A stretch of 64,000 bases of DNA from Enterococcus sp. 9D6_DIV0238 (GCF_002174455.2 NZ_CP147246.1:3167001-3231000), one strand, 5' to 3'. Counted from the first letter of the stretch, positions 10,406-18,841 are shown. A program made the numbers and translations. The notes: generated by a model not told the origin, from the sequence alone.

Positions 10406-11245
10406 TTAGTGGTCATTCAATGAATTTTCAGGTTTTAGCTGGTAAATTTTTGAAGGACGACCGATTCCTACGGGACGCTCGCCAATTTCTTCAAAATGAT
10501 GAAGCATTGCTTTTTTAAAGTTTGAGTGATCGATCGTTTTGTAGTCGACGCCAGAAAATTTAGCGAATACTTTACGTGCTTCAGTAATTGTAAAATCTTT
10601 TCCCAATACCTGTAGAACTTGCGGATCATGCTCCATTTTGTTTGAAACCCGATTAAATGCTTTTAAAATAATTTCACTATGGTCAAAAGCTAATGTATCT
10701 TTGCCGTTTGAAGCACCTGTTTTCAAGTCCAAAATAATCTCTACACTGCCATTAGTTAGTGAAAGAAGATCTCCGCCACGTTCCATCGTAAACCAGCGTA
10801 CTTCTTTAGCATCATCTCCTGCAATCAATGGTTCTTCTCCAATAAATGCTAAATAGCTGACAGTCACGACCCAGCCGCGCGGATCACGATCAGGTCTGCT
10901 GAAACTATGCAGCTGTTCAATATTTTCTTTAGAAATAACAACGCCTGTTTCTTCAGTCGTTTCACGCAGTACGCTTTCACCAGTAGACTCATTCCGGTTG
11001 ACGAATCCCCCAGGTAATGCCCATGAATTTCGATAAGGATGGCCTTTTCTTTTTATCAATAATATTTTTAATTGATCCTCTTCTTTGTTATAGCACATCA
11101 AAACAATATCTACGGTCAGAGAAGGCTTTTCATATTCAGGAAGTTCTTGTTGATGATACCAATTTAAAAATTCGGCTTCACTAGCGTGTTGCTCATAGTA
11201 TTGTTTTTCTTCTTCCCTAGAATTAAAGTGCACCAAATCGCTCAT
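10406..11245 (-). CDS. Nudix-domain protein with C-terminal winged helix (NrtR-like)
   Basis: A 279-aa two-domain protein. A Nudix fold spans about 40-175, with box GFVNRNESTGESVLRETTEE-TG (G-x5-E-x7-RE-x2-EE-x-G) that keeps the catalytic glutamates. A C-terminal winged-helix-like part ends in GRPSKIYQL, typical of NrtR-type regulators where the Nudix domain senses ADP-ribose-like ligands and the wing binds DNA. No NAD biosynthesis gene is adjacent, though pncA lies 7 kb away. It may be an active ADP-ribose hydrolase, a regulator, or both. The ATG is preceded by AGAGGATG. Confidence 0.75.
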   Translation of the reverse strand: MSDLVHFNSREEEKQYYEQHASEAEFLNWYHQQELPEYEKPSLTVDIVLMCYNKEEDQLKILLIKRKGHPYRNSWALPGGFVNRNESTGESVLRETTEETGVVISKENIEQLHSFSRPDRDPRGWVVTVSYLAFIGEEPLIAGDDAKEVRWFTMERGGDLLSLTNGSVEIILDLKTGASNGKDTLAFDHSEIILKAFNRVSNKMEHDPQVLQVLGKDFTITEARKVFAKFSGVDYKTIDHSNFKKAMLHHFEEIGERPVGIGRPSKIYQLKPENSLNDH

Positions 11246-11279
11246 CCTCTCTAAATTAGATAAAAGTACTTTTTACTTT

Positions 11280-11307
11280 ATTGTATCATTATCAACAAGA
11301 AAAACAA
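11280..11307 (-). promoter_or_regulatory. Probable promoter of the Nudix/GNAT pair
   Basis: On the minus strand TTGTTT (11307-11302), a 16-bp spacer and TACAAT (11285-11280) lie 35 bases before the Nudix start. Confidence 0.5.
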
Positions 11308-11406
11308 CTAAAGACTGATGATTGATAAAAAATAAAAATCCTAAACTTCTGCGTATCTTTATCAAGAAGGAAAAATAAAAATGAAAAACATGAGGGAGCA
11401 AAGAGA

Positions 11407-12237
11407 ATGCATAGCAAACAAGGATTTAAAACAACGATCACTAAATATTTCACTAGCGAAATAGAAGAAAAAATGCTTTATCTTAATGAGGAATTAACAC
11501 TGTTGATGGTTATTTCAGGACAAATCGAATTGATTTTATTGGATCAGTATGTGGTGTTGAAAAAAGGGGAGATTTACCTATTGAATAAGAATGAAGTGAT
11601 GAGTGTTTTTCCAAGCAGCAAGAATCAGGTATTAAGTGTAAGCTTGAACATTACGCCAGAAAAGTGGATGAACTGTCGATTTAAACAACCCAGTCCTTTA
11701 ACAATTTCTAGTGAAAAAATCTATCAAGAAATTATAAAATGTCTACTTTATAAAGAACATCCTCAGTATTTGTTGAAGCTGTTACTGAGAAATCAGATTA
11801 TATTTATCGAGAAGACCATGAGAGGCGATGGTAGCCCATTCACTGATTTTATTGAGATTTTGGAGTATATCAATAAAAATTATATGGAGGAGCATTGCTT
11901 AGAAAAATTGGTCGAACATTTTATGTTGGATAAATATACTCTTTTTCAAAACTTTAGAAAGAGTACAGGTTTTTCTATCCAAATCTATTTACGGGAAGTC
12001 AGACTATTTTACAGTGTTTGTCTTCTAAAAAAGACGAATGCCAAAATTATGGACATCGCTTTGGACACAGGTTTCTCCAGTCTTAGGGCATTCAATAAAT
12101 CATTCAAGGATAAATTTGATTTACCACCATTATCATTTAGAAAACAACATAAATTATGTCAAAAAAATAGTGAAAATGAGTTTGAACTTGAACAAGTTGA
12201 ACAGTTTTTGGAAAGAAAAATCGATCAGACCTCCTAA
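11407..12237 (+). CDS. AraC family transcriptional regulator
   Basis: A 276-aa regulator with an N-terminal cupin-like sensor (about 1-100; VISGQIELILLDQYVVLKKGEIYLLN) and a C-terminal double helix-turn-helix (about 150-255). The second HTH has the family signature IMDIALDTGFSSLRAFNKSF followed by PPLSFRKQHK. A polar tail of about 25 residues follows. It starts behind GGGAGCAAAGAG and is divergent from the Nudix gene. bioY follows but has its own BirA-type promoter, so the target of this regulator is not evident. The inducer is unknown. Confidence 0.85.
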   Translation: MHSKQGFKTTITKYFTSEIEEKMLYLNEELTLLMVISGQIELILLDQYVVLKKGEIYLLNKNEVMSVFPSSKNQVLSVSLNITPEKWMNCRFKQPSPLTISSEKIYQEIIKCLLYKEHPQYLLKLLLRNQIIFIEKTMRGDGSPFTDFIEILEYINKNYMEEHCLEKLVEHFMLDKYTLFQNFRKSTGFSIQIYLREVRLFYSVCLLKKTNAKIMDIALDTGFSSLRAFNKSFKDKFDLPPLSFRKQHKLCQKNSENEFELEQVEQFLERKIDQTS

Positions 12238-12300
12238 AATAGTAAAAGAAATAGCTGTAAATCTTATTGATGTGAGGATATAATTGAGTCTCCTGCTTTT

Positions 12301-12353
12301 TAGTTAACCTTTATTTTAAATAGGTTGACAAAAGAAGAAGTAAATAGTATTTT
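12301..12353 (+). promoter_or_regulatory. BirA-type operator overlapping the bioY promoter
   Basis: TAGTTAACC (12301-12309) and GGTTGACAA (12323-12331) form an imperfect inverted repeat with a 13-bp spacer, matching the known BirA box (TTGTTAACC...GGTTAACAA). The right half contains TTGACA (12325-12330), which with a 17-bp spacer and TATTTT (12348-12353) forms the promoter. Biotinyl-5'-AMP-bound BirA would block the -35 element. The operator also argues against a translation start at TTG 12325. Confidence 0.8.
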
Positions 12354-12390
12354 AAAGATACAACAAATACAAATAGTTTGGAGCCGACCT

Positions 12391-12939
12391 ATGAAGACAA
12401 AAGATATTACAAGAATTGCAATTATGATAAGCATTATTATTGTGTTAGGATTTTTCCCGCCGATCCCAATTAGTCTGTTACCAGTGCCGATCGTTATTCA
12501 AAATGCTGGATTCATGTTGAGTGGGTTACTTTTAGGGAAAAAGAATGGAACGATTGCTACGCTGCTGTTTTTACTACTAACAGCAATCGGATTTCCGATT
12601 TTAGCAGGTGGACGCGGTGGGATCACTGTATTTATAGGTATTACGGCAGGATATCTTTTCGCGTATCCTTTTGCGACTTTTTTGATTGGCTGGTTAACTG
12701 AAAAATTCAATCCAAACAATCAGAAGCTTATCTATGCATTTATCATTACGTTTATCTTTGGCGCAGTTTTCATTGATTTTTGTGGTGCTGTTGGCGTAAG
12801 TCTATTATCAGATGTTTCTCTTTCAAAAAGTTTAGTGGCAAGTTTGGCATTTATTCCTGGGGATACGATCAAGGCCTTTTTAACTGCTTTTGTTGCTAAG
12901 AGACTGTCAAAAGTTCTTCTAAAAAAAGGGGAACAATAG
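12391..12939 (+). CDS. bioY: Biotin transporter BioY (ECF S component)
   Basis: Substrate-binding membrane subunit of the biotin energy-coupling-factor transporter, which would share the EcfAAT module encoded elsewhere. From ATG 12391 it is 182 aa with about six membrane helices. The family motifs are ALLPVPIVIQNAG-like (LLPVPIVIQNAGFMLSG), FPILAGGRGGI near residue 70 and PGDTIKAFLTAF near the end. The start is placed at 12391 (TTGGAG at 12378-12383) and not at the upstream TTG, which is the -35 element. The BirA box implies repression when biotin is plentiful. It overlaps the next gene. Confidence 0.92.
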   Translation: MKTKDITRIAIMISIIIVLGFFPPIPISLLPVPIVIQNAGFMLSGLLLGKKNGTIATLLFLLLTAIGFPILAGGRGGITVFIGITAGYLFAYPFATFLIGWLTEKFNPNNQKLIYAFIITFIFGAVFIDFCGAVGVSLLSDVSLSKSLVASLAFIPGDTIKAFLTAFVAKRLSKVLLKKGEQ

Positions 12940-13253
12940 TGAAGAGGATCAGCGGCATCGGTGTCGATGAGCATGGCAGATGCAGTCATTATGATTCTGA
13001 GTATGATGTTGTTGCCAATCAGTGTTATGAATGTCGGACGTATTATGCATGCTATCATTGCCACGATGAAATGGAAGAGCATAGCTTTAAGGCTTGGCCG
13101 GTCAGTAAAGATTCCCAGGTCAAAATAATTCTCTGTGGGGTCTGCTCTGTTGAAATGAATTATGATCAATATAAACAAAGCGGTTCTTGTCCAAATTGTG
13201 GTCACCAATTCAATTCTAAGTGTGCAAATCATGAAGATATTTATTTTTGTTAA
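12939..13253 (+). CDS. CHY-type zinc-finger protein
   Basis: A 104-aa protein rich in Cys and His: HGRCSHYDSEYDVVANQC, CYECRTYYACYHCHDE, then CGVCSVEM, CPNCGHQFNSKC and a final C after NHEDIYF. This is the CHY zinc-finger arrangement (as in yeast Hot13 and eukaryotic RCHY1), here alone without a RING domain. The GTG start at 12939 shares its first base with the last base of the bioY stop (TAGTG), so translation is probably coupled. It would be expressed under biotin control with BioY, although a link to biotin is not established. Role unknown; redox or metal binding is plausible. Confidence 0.8.
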   Translation: MKRISGIGVDEHGRCSHYDSEYDVVANQCYECRTYYACYHCHDEMEEHSFKAWPVSKDSQVKIILCGVCSVEMNYDQYKQSGSCPNCGHQFNSKCANHEDIYFC

Positions 13254-13316
13254 TCGTATAAACAAGAATGAAAGAAGCCAAGTAGGCTTAGCAGCTTTAT
13301 TTACTACATCAAAAAA

Positions 13317-13359
13317 AGAGCCCGAAACAAAGTTAGAAAATAGCTTTGTTTCGGGCTCT
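13317..13359. terminator. Bidirectional terminator (GAAACAAAAC family)
   Basis: AGAGCCCGAAACAAAG (13317-13332) pairs perfectly with 13344-13359 around an 11-nt loop, between convergent genes ending at 13253 and 13365. Confidence 0.8.
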
Positions 13360-13364
13360 GATTC

Positions 13365-14552
13365 TTATTGAGTCAATTCCAATAATTTATTTTTCAGATC
13401 TTCTTCCATATGACCTAATTCGATTTCAGCAGCTCTACGTTTTTCTTTTCCTTCTTTTTGAATACGTAATGTTTCTTGGATCGTTTCTACTAAGTCATTT
13501 TGTGTTTTTTGTAATGTTTCAATATCAACAATACCGCGTTCGTTTTCTTTAGCAGTTTCGATTGCTGAGATTTTCAACATTTCAGAATTTTTCTTCAATA
13601 GATCATTGGTTGTTTCAGAGACTTGGCGTTGGGCAGTTACAGCATCTTTTTGTCTCAAAAGAGTTAAAGCAATAACTACTTGGTTTTTCCAAAGTGGAAT
13701 GGCAGTATTGATCGATGCCTGAATTTTTTCTGCTAATGCTTGGTTGGTATTTTGAATTAGACGAATCTGCGGTGCTTGCTGGATCGTGATTTGACGAGCC
13801 AATCGCAAGTCATGCGTCCGTTTATCTAAACGATCTAAAAATTGTGTATAGTCGTTGGCGATTTGTACGTCCATCTGATCGCCTGATTCTTCTGCTTTTT
13901 TCATTGCTTCCGGGATGATCGTTGTTTGTAACTCTTCGATTTTTAATTCTCCTGCAGCAATATAGATATTCAATGCATCAAAATAATCTTTATTTTTGTT
14001 ATACAGCTGTTCCAGCATTAAATTATCTTTTAGCAAGCCATTTTTTTCTTTATCAAGTTTGATGGCGATCTTATCGATTTGTGCACCGATTTTTTGATAT
14101 TTTGCAGTGATTTCAAAGATCGACTGTTTGACTTTTCCAAACATTTTTTGGAAAATATTTCCTTCACCAGTCCGTAATTCATCCGGGTTCGCTTCATTTA
14201 GACGATACATCAAATCGGTCAATGAATCGCCAAGAGGGCCGATATCTTGTGCTTGCACATGATTTAACATTGATTGAGAGAATTCTCCTAATTTTGTTTG
14301 AGCAGCAGCTCCATAAGTAATGACCGCTTGGGCATCTTGTACATCGATTTTTGACGCTAATTCTCTGGCCTGTGCCTGACGTTCTTCTGGTAATTTATCT
14401 ACCAAACGGGCAGCAACTTGCTGATCCTGTAAAGCAGAAATTTCGCTTTGCTGTGTAGCAGTCAATGAATCGATAGGGGTTGAAAACGGGTTATTTAATA
14501 AATCATCTAAAGTATCACTGACAGGTGTCACATCTTTTGGCTTATTTTCCAT
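13365..14552 (-). CDS. TelA-family toxic anion resistance protein
   Basis: Cytoplasmic, mostly helical protein of the TelA/KlaA (PF05816-type) family, named for tellurite resistance but widely tied to envelope stress in Firmicutes. From ATG 14552 it has 395 aa. Long coiled-coil stretches run from about residue 150 to the end, and the family core is recognisable in [20 protein letters not shown] and [19 protein letters not shown] longer frame to 14573 exists, but its extra codons are the ribosome binding site itself (AGAGGAGGAAAC), so 14552 is chosen. It lies downstream of the XpaC-like gene, its usual partner. Confidence 0.9.
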   Translation of the reverse strand: MENKPKDVTPVSDTLDDLLNNPFSTPIDSLTATQQSEISALQDQQVAARLVDKLPEERQAQARELASKIDVQDAQAVITYGAAAQTKLGEFSQSMLNHVQAQDIGPLGDSLTDLMYRLNEANPDELRTGEGNIFQKMFGKVKQSIFEITAKYQKIGAQIDKIAIKLDKEKNGLLKDNLMLEQLYNKNKDYFDALNIYIAAGELKIEELQTTIIPEAMKKAEESGDQMDVQIANDYTQFLDRLDKRTHDLRLARQITIQQAPQIRLIQNTNQALAEKIQASINTAIPLWKNQVVIALTLLRQKDAVTAQRQVSETTNDLLKKNSEMLKISAIETAKENERGIVDIETLQKTQNDLVETIQETLRIQKEGKEKRRAAEIELGHMEEDLKNKLLELTQ

Positions 14553-14603
14553 ATAGTTTCCTCCTCTGTGCATAAACGAGCTTACATAGTGCTGTTAATG
14601 ATA

Positions 14604-15269
14604 TTATTCTTCATTTTCACTATGTTCATTATCTCTTTTTAAGCTGTTTTTAGCAACGGAAATCTCAATATCTAGATCATCTAAATCGTCTGCAACAAAT
14701 TGTTCATAATCTTTTTTGATCAATTTTGAGACTTGATCGATAATTTGAGCACTTTCTTCTAATTTTTCATAGGTTTGTTTATTTTTGATTTCATGATCGT
14801 CGATTTCTAAATACTTACTTGTTAAATCAACTAAGTTAGGTAAGTGTGTGTAAAGAAAATGATTTGCTAAATGAAGCTTTTTAGGCTCCTTAACTAATTC
14901 CTTGAACAAAGCTTTGGATACTCGCAATGTATCATTGCGCAAATCGATCGCTCTCAATTTAGTTGAGGCGTTCATATTTTCTTGCAGTTTAATGATCTGT
15001 TTTTTTGTTGTGTTCATCGTATCACGGAAAAAGGTGATTTCCTGATCTGTCATACCTGATTCAGAATAATGTTCTTCTTTTGCCTTGGTCAAGCTAGGCA
15101 GCTGTTCTTCTTTTTTCACATTCTTTTTGTTTGACCCAGTAAAGAGCAGCACCATTAATATCACTAAAGCCACGATAACGGCAGGTAGATGTATACCGGT
15201 AATAAAACGCAGAACGAAGCCAGCTAAAATCAAGTAGGCAATTATTTTAATAAGTTTTCCTGTTCTCAT
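14604..15269 (-). CDS. XpaC-family protein (membrane-anchored partner of TelA)
   Basis: A 221-aa protein with two N-terminal membrane helices (about 5-50: IAYLILAGFVLRFI, VIVALVILMVLLF) and a helical acidic cytoplasmic part, the layout of the XpaC family named for 5-bromo-4-chloroindolyl phosphate hydrolysis in Bacillus. Function is not established. ATG 15269 follows GGAGGGAAC; the longer frame from TTG 15284 would again start in the ribosome binding site. Gene order xpaC-telA on the minus strand with a 51-bp gap suggests an operon. Confidence 0.85.
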   Translation of the reverse strand: MRTGKLIKIIAYLILAGFVLRFITGIHLPAVIVALVILMVLLFTGSNKKNVKKEEQLPSLTKAKEEHYSESGMTDQEITFFRDTMNTTKKQIIKLQENMNASTKLRAIDLRNDTLRVSKALFKELVKEPKKLHLANHFLYTHLPNLVDLTSKYLEIDDHEIKNKQTYEKLEESAQIIDQVSKLIKKDYEQFVADDLDDLDIEISVAKNSLKRDNEHSENEE

Positions 15270-15433
15270 TTCAGTTCCCTCCAATCATTTATTCCATCGA
15301 AAGTTAATTTTCCTTCGCTATATATGCTATTTTAGCACATTCTACTTAAGAAAGAATATCAGTCCAAAGATGGATTTTAATATTTAGAGAAAATGTAAGA
15401 AATGACAAGTGAATTCAACTGTTTTTTACTACT

Positions 15434-15457
15434 TAGGATGTAGAATGATGCATCCTA
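15434..15457. promoter_or_regulatory. Inverted repeat upstream of the lipoprotein gene
   Basis: TAGGATG (15434-15440) and CATCCTA (15451-15457) with a 10-bp spacer, in the divergent gap between xpaC-like and the lipoprotein gene. Could be an operator; no T run, so not an obvious terminator. Confidence 0.35.
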
Positions 15458-15545
15458 TTCACAAAAAAGTCAAAAGAAATCTGAGAAAAAAGCAAAACCA
15501 TAGGGTATAATGGATAATAATGATTTGGTATAAAGGAGAAATACA

Positions 15546-16235
15546 GTGAAGATAAAAAATATCATACCGCTTTTATTTGTAGGGTTTATGCTCACAGGTT
15601 GTTTTGGGCGTAAAGCTGAGGTAGAAATAATAGAGGATGCCTATAAAGAAGAGTCGAGTTCCAGCATTGAGGAATCTGTTTCCTATGAAGGCGATGAAGT
15701 GTTTTATGAACCCAGAGATAGCACTGAGACAAGTAGTACAATAGATGAAAATAAACAAGCGACAGAAACAACAACACAATCTTCTACTGAAGACAAGGGC
15801 AAAGTAGAAGTGATCAAGACAAGTAATGGTGACTTTAAAGTAGAGCTTCCAACAGGATGGGAGACTGTCGAGACAAAAGAATTGAGTGATAATGCAGATA
15901 TTAGCGTGAAAAATTCGAATACAGAAACCTATTATATTGTGTTAAGTGAAGCCAAAAAAGATTTTGAAAATTTTTCTGCGTTTAAAAAATCAGTCGATAT
16001 TTCTGATTTAGGAGAGATATCGAATGAGAAAAAAGAATCGATCAAATATAACGGGATGAAAGGTGAACGCCGTAAGTTCACTGCAACGAAAGACGGTATA
16101 GAAGTTTATTACATGTATGATTTAATGGAAAGCGAAGACCACTACCTTCAATGTATCAGCTGGACTTTAGAAAGTACAAAGAAGGAGAATGAGCCTGATA
16201 TGATCAAGCTTATGAAATCATTGACAGAATTATAA
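15546..16235 (+). CDS. Putative lipoprotein of unknown function
   Basis: A 229-aa exported protein. A lipoprotein signal peptide ends in the lipobox LTGC (Cys19), so the protein should be diacylglyceryl-anchored on the outer face of the membrane. A Ser/Thr/Glu-rich low-complexity linker (about 30-80) follows, then a compact domain (about 85-229) beginning VEVIKTSNGDFKVELPTGWE, which resembles PsbP/DUF-type beta-sandwich domains of small Firmicute lipoproteins. Start is GTG behind AAAGGAGAAA. It is flanked by terminators, so it is monocistronic. No specific function can be assigned. Confidence 0.8.
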   Translation: MKIKNIIPLLFVGFMLTGCFGRKAEVEIIEDAYKEESSSSIEESVSYEGDEVFYEPRDSTETSSTIDENKQATETTTQSSTEDKGKVEVIKTSNGDFKVELPTGWETVETKELSDNADISVKNSNTETYYIVLSEAKKDFENFSAFKKSVDISDLGEISNEKKESIKYNGMKGERRKFTATKDGIEVYYMYDLMESEDHYLQCISWTLESTKKENEPDMIKLMKSLTEL

Positions 16236-16251
16236 AAAAGTTTTTATAGAG

Positions 16252-16291
16252 AAGAAGGGAAACGAGCGTCTTGTTTCCCTTCTTTTTTTAT
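16252..16291 (+). terminator. Terminator after the lipoprotein gene
   Basis: AAGAAGGGAAAC (16252-16263) pairs with GTTTCCCTTCTT (16273-16284), followed by a T run to 16289. Confidence 0.85.
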
Positions 16292-16334
16292 TTTAGCGAG
16301 TAAAATCGAAAAAAAGTTTTTTAAGACTAATTAC

Positions 16335-16343
16335 TGGTATAAT
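16335..16343 (+). promoter_or_regulatory. Extended -10 promoter of the Nudix-mtnN operon
   Basis: TGGTATAAT (16335-16343) is an extended -10 element. No good -35 is present at the usual distance, as is common for extended -10 promoters. Confidence 0.5.
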
Positions 16344-16499
16344 TGTAACTGATAGCAAAAGTCCTAAGTTATTGTTAATAAATCATGTGAATTGCGCATA
16401 AATGAGCAATTAATTGAGAGAAAGGATTCACAAAAAGAAGCAGAAGTGATAAAATTTCAAAATTAAGGTATGATATCGATAGAAAGATTGGTGAACAGT

Positions 16500-17072
16500 A
16501 TGATGAATTTTGAAGATTTTGAAGAAAAAACGATTTCCAGAAATGAAATATTTAAAGGTCATATCATTGAGGTCGTCGTCGATGATGTTCAGCTGCCTGA
16601 TGGAGGAACGGGAAAACGAGAATTAGTGTTTCATCCAGGTGCTGTTGCAGTCATTCCGATCACAGAAGATAATAAAATGATCATGGTCAAACAATATCGA
16701 AAACCACTGGAAAAAGTTACTTTGGAAATTCCTGCCGGCAAAATCGATCCTGGAGAACAGAATAATCCTAAAGAAACGGCTGAGCGAGAGTTAGAAGAGG
16801 AAACAGGTTATCGTGCAAATAAGTTCTCTTTTGTAAACTCTATGTATGTCTCACCAGGTTTTGCGAATGAACTACTTCATATTTATTTTGCTGAACAACT
16901 TGAAAAAGTTCCTAATCCTCGTCCATTAGATGATGATGAAGTGATAGAATTATATACACTAACATTAGCTGAGGCAAAAGCTGAAATCGCTAGCGGATTG
17001 ATTTGCGATGCCAAAACAATCTTTGCTGTACAATATTGGGAATTGCAGCAGCTAAAGGAGGATAAACGATGA
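16500..17072 (+). CDS. nudF: Nudix hydrolase, probable ADP-ribose pyrophosphatase
   Basis: Likely hydrolyses ADP-ribose to AMP and ribose 5-phosphate. From ATG 16500 the protein has 190 aa, like Bacillus NudF (185 aa). The family tract is RELVFHPGAVAVIPI, KQYRKPLEKVTLEIPAGKID, then the Nudix box ending in RELEEETGY. Nine residues lie between the box Glu and REL instead of the canonical seven. The upstream in-frame ATG 16470 has no usable ribosome binding site. It heads an operon Nudix, MacP-like, mtnN, pncA, overlapping the next gene by 4 bases. Confidence 0.88.
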   Translation: MMNFEDFEEKTISRNEIFKGHIIEVVVDDVQLPDGGTGKRELVFHPGAVAVIPITEDNKMIMVKQYRKPLEKVTLEIPAGKIDPGEQNNPKETAERELEEETGYRANKFSFVNSMYVSPGFANELLHIYFAEQLEKVPNPRPLDDDEVIELYTLTLAEAKAEIASGLICDAKTIFAVQYWELQQLKEDKR

Positions 17073-17365
17073 GCAAAGGTCCGCTGGTCACTCGGACAGA
17101 ATTACGCAAGCGAAAAGAAGAGGCTGAAAGAGAAGAACAGAAATATTTGGAACAACAAAAAAAAGAAGCGGATAAAGAATACCGCAAAAAGGAAAAAGAA
17201 ATTTCCAGCTTTTACCGCAAAGAACATAAAAAGCAAAAGGAAATCACAAAAAGCCGATCAAATGAGCAGACAAAAATCCGCGAACGGAGCAGCACATTGA
17301 CGAAAGCGATTATTGTTGTTGCCATTTTACTTGCGATCGTGATATTTATTGTATTGAATTTATAG
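17069..17365 (+). CDS. Small membrane protein, MacP-like candidate
   Basis: A 98-aa protein that starts MSKGPLVTRTELRKRKEE, is highly charged and probably helical for residues 10-75, and ends in one C-terminal membrane helix (AIIVVAILLAIVIFIVL). Streptococcus pneumoniae MacP, the phosphoprotein activator of the wall synthase PBP2a, is a protein of similar size and topology that I recall being encoded between a Nudix hydrolase gene and the MTA/SAH nucleosidase gene, as here. The assignment rests on context, length and topology; sequence identity could not be tested. It starts inside the end of the Nudix gene (ATGA overlap). Confidence 0.55.
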   Translation: MSKGPLVTRTELRKRKEEAEREEQKYLEQQKKEADKEYRKKEKEISSFYRKEHKKQKEITKSRSNEQTKIRERSSTLTKAIIVVAILLAIVIFIVLNL

Positions 17366-17381
17366 AAAAGAGGTAATCAGT

Positions 17382-18074
17382 ATGAAAATCGGTATTATCG
17401 GTGCGATGGATCAGGAAGTAAAAATTTTAAAGGAAAAATTATCAGATACTCGTTCGTGGGAAAGAGCAGGAGCACTTTTTGTCTCAGGTTCTTTAGGTCG
17501 TCATGAAGTGATCGTTGTTCGTTCAGGGATCGGTAAGGTATTGTCAGCAGTTACGACGACGCTTTTGATCCACCAATACGGAGTAAACATGGTCATAAAT
17601 ACTGGCTCAGCTGGCGGTATAGGATCAGGGTTAAAAGTCGGTGATGTAGTGATCTCTGATAAATTAGCTTATTTTGATGTTGATGTCACTGGCTTCGGCT
17701 ATGCACCAGGACAGCTGCCTGGCATGCCTTTATACTATGAGTGCAGTGAATATTTGAAGCTAGAAATGAAAAAAGCTGCAGAAAAAACTGGAATGTCCGT
17801 TCGACATGGGCTGATCGTTACAGGCGATTCATTTGTCAACGATAAAGTAAAAGTACAAAAAATCCTTCAAGACTTTCCAGAGGCTTTAGCTTGTGAAATG
17901 GAGGGGGCATCTATTGCTCAAGCTGCGGCACAATTCAAGATTCCGTTCCTAGTTGTTCGGGCAATCAGTGATACGGCTGATCATGAGGCAAGTCAAACGT
18001 TTGATGAGTTCATTGAAGAAGCAGGCGAGAAATCTGCTCAAATGGTGATTCATTTTGTAGAACATCTTGTCTAA
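17382..18074 (+). CDS. mtnN: 5'-methylthioadenosine/S-adenosylhomocysteine nucleosidase
   Basis: Splits adenine from MTA and SAH, removing by-products of methylation and polyamine synthesis and feeding LuxS. The 230-aa length is standard (about 230). The N-terminal MKIGIIGAMDQEV holds the catalytic Glu12. The substrate motif ACEMEGASIAQAA is near residues 171-183 and the acid residue sits in AISDTAD (about 194-200). The ATG follows AAGAGG. It lies third in an operon with Nudix, MacP-like and pncA genes at 15-16-base spacing. Secure. Confidence 0.96.
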   Translation: MKIGIIGAMDQEVKILKEKLSDTRSWERAGALFVSGSLGRHEVIVVRSGIGKVLSAVTTTLLIHQYGVNMVINTGSAGGIGSGLKVGDVVISDKLAYFDVDVTGFGYAPGQLPGMPLYYECSEYLKLEMKKAAEKTGMSVRHGLIVTGDSFVNDKVKVQKILQDFPEALACEMEGASIAQAAAQFKIPFLVVRAISDTADHEASQTFDEFIEEAGEKSAQMVIHFVEHLV

Positions 18075-18089
18075 ATTGGAGGGATAGCG

Positions 18090-18638
18090 ATGAAAGCACT
18101 GATTTCTATTGATTACACTAATGACTTTGTAGCCACTGAGGGCGCTTTGACGACAGGGCAGGCTGGACAAGCGATTGAATCCGCATTAGTCGAATTGACA
18201 AAAACATTTACTGAAAATGATGATTTTGTTGTCTATGCAATAGATTGCCATGATACAAAAGATCGATATCATCCTGAAAATGAGCTGTTTCCTCCCCATA
18301 ATCTCAAGGGTACAACGGGCAGAGAGTTGTATGGAGCACTTGCTGATCTTTATGAGCAAAGCTCGGATCAGTCAAATGTTTATTGGATCGATAAGCGTCA
18401 TTATTCTGCATTCAGCGGGACGGATTTAGATATCCGTTTACGTGAGAGAAAGATCACAGAAGTTCATTTGTCAGGTGTTTGTACAGATATTTGCGTCCTG
18501 CATACGGCAGTAGATGCGTATAATCTAGGGTATCAAATTGTTGTGCACAAATCAGCAGTCGCCAGTTTTGATCCAGTAGGTCATGAGTGGGCCTTAACGC
18601 ACTTCAAACAAACATTAGGTGCTCAAATAATTGAATAG
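18090..18638 (+). CDS. pncA: Nicotinamidase / cysteine hydrolase
   Basis: Isochorismatase-fold cysteine hydrolase of 182 aa, probably deamidating nicotinamide to nicotinate for NAD salvage. The triad is visible: Asp9 in SIDYTNDF, Lys in IDKRHYSAFSGTDL (about 103) and Cys in LSGVCTDICVLHTA (about 137). The metal-binding cluster appears as DCHDTKDRYH. The ATG follows GGAGGGATAG. It is the last gene of the operon, followed by a large structured intergenic element. A related amidase activity is possible, but the metal motif favours nicotinamidase. Confidence 0.88.
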   Translation: MKALISIDYTNDFVATEGALTTGQAGQAIESALVELTKTFTENDDFVVYAIDCHDTKDRYHPENELFPPHNLKGTTGRELYGALADLYEQSSDQSNVYWIDKRHYSAFSGTDLDIRLRERKITEVHLSGVCTDICVLHTAVDAYNLGYQIVVHKSAVASFDPVGHEWALTHFKQTLGAQIIE

Positions 18639-18649
18639 AAAAAATAGGT

Positions 18650-18822
18650 TGAGACAGAAGTGTCTAATCCCGAGAAATTAAGAAAAAATCCGCGAAAATT
18701 ATTTTCCAAATTTTTGTGAATTCTAGCTTATTTCCGAAGGGATTGCTTCTGCTCTCACCGCTTATTTGGATTCCAGGTGTCCGGGATTTAACTCGCTGAG
18801 TTTTGTCCCAGACACTTTTTTA
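18650..18822 (+). repeat. Structured intergenic element ending in a terminator
   Basis: About 170 nt with nested complementarity: AAGTGTC (18658-18664) with GACACTT (18811-18817), and TAATCCCG (18665-18672) with CGGGATTTA (18782-18790). The 3' part (18777-18815) is itself a hairpin: GTGTC / GGGA / AACTC-gct-GAGTT / TCCC / GACAC, followed by T7. The same GGGA-AACTC-3nt-GAGTT-CCC design occurs at 35211. It may be a MITE-like or RNA element as well as the terminator of pncA. Confidence 0.55.
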
Positions 18823-18841
18823 GTGCGAAAGATCACTATTT

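Noticed and set aside
12325..12390. TTG start giving a 204-aa BioY
   Set aside because: This TTG is the first part of the -35 box TTGACA inside the BirA operator; ATG 12391 has TTGGAG upstream and fits BioY length.
12732..13265. 177-aa minus-strand frame opposite bioY and the CHY gene
   Set aside because: Spans two well-supported genes on the other strand and has no recognisable domain.
14553..14573. Longer start of the TelA-like protein
   Set aside because: The extra codons consist of the ribosome binding site of the downstream ATG.
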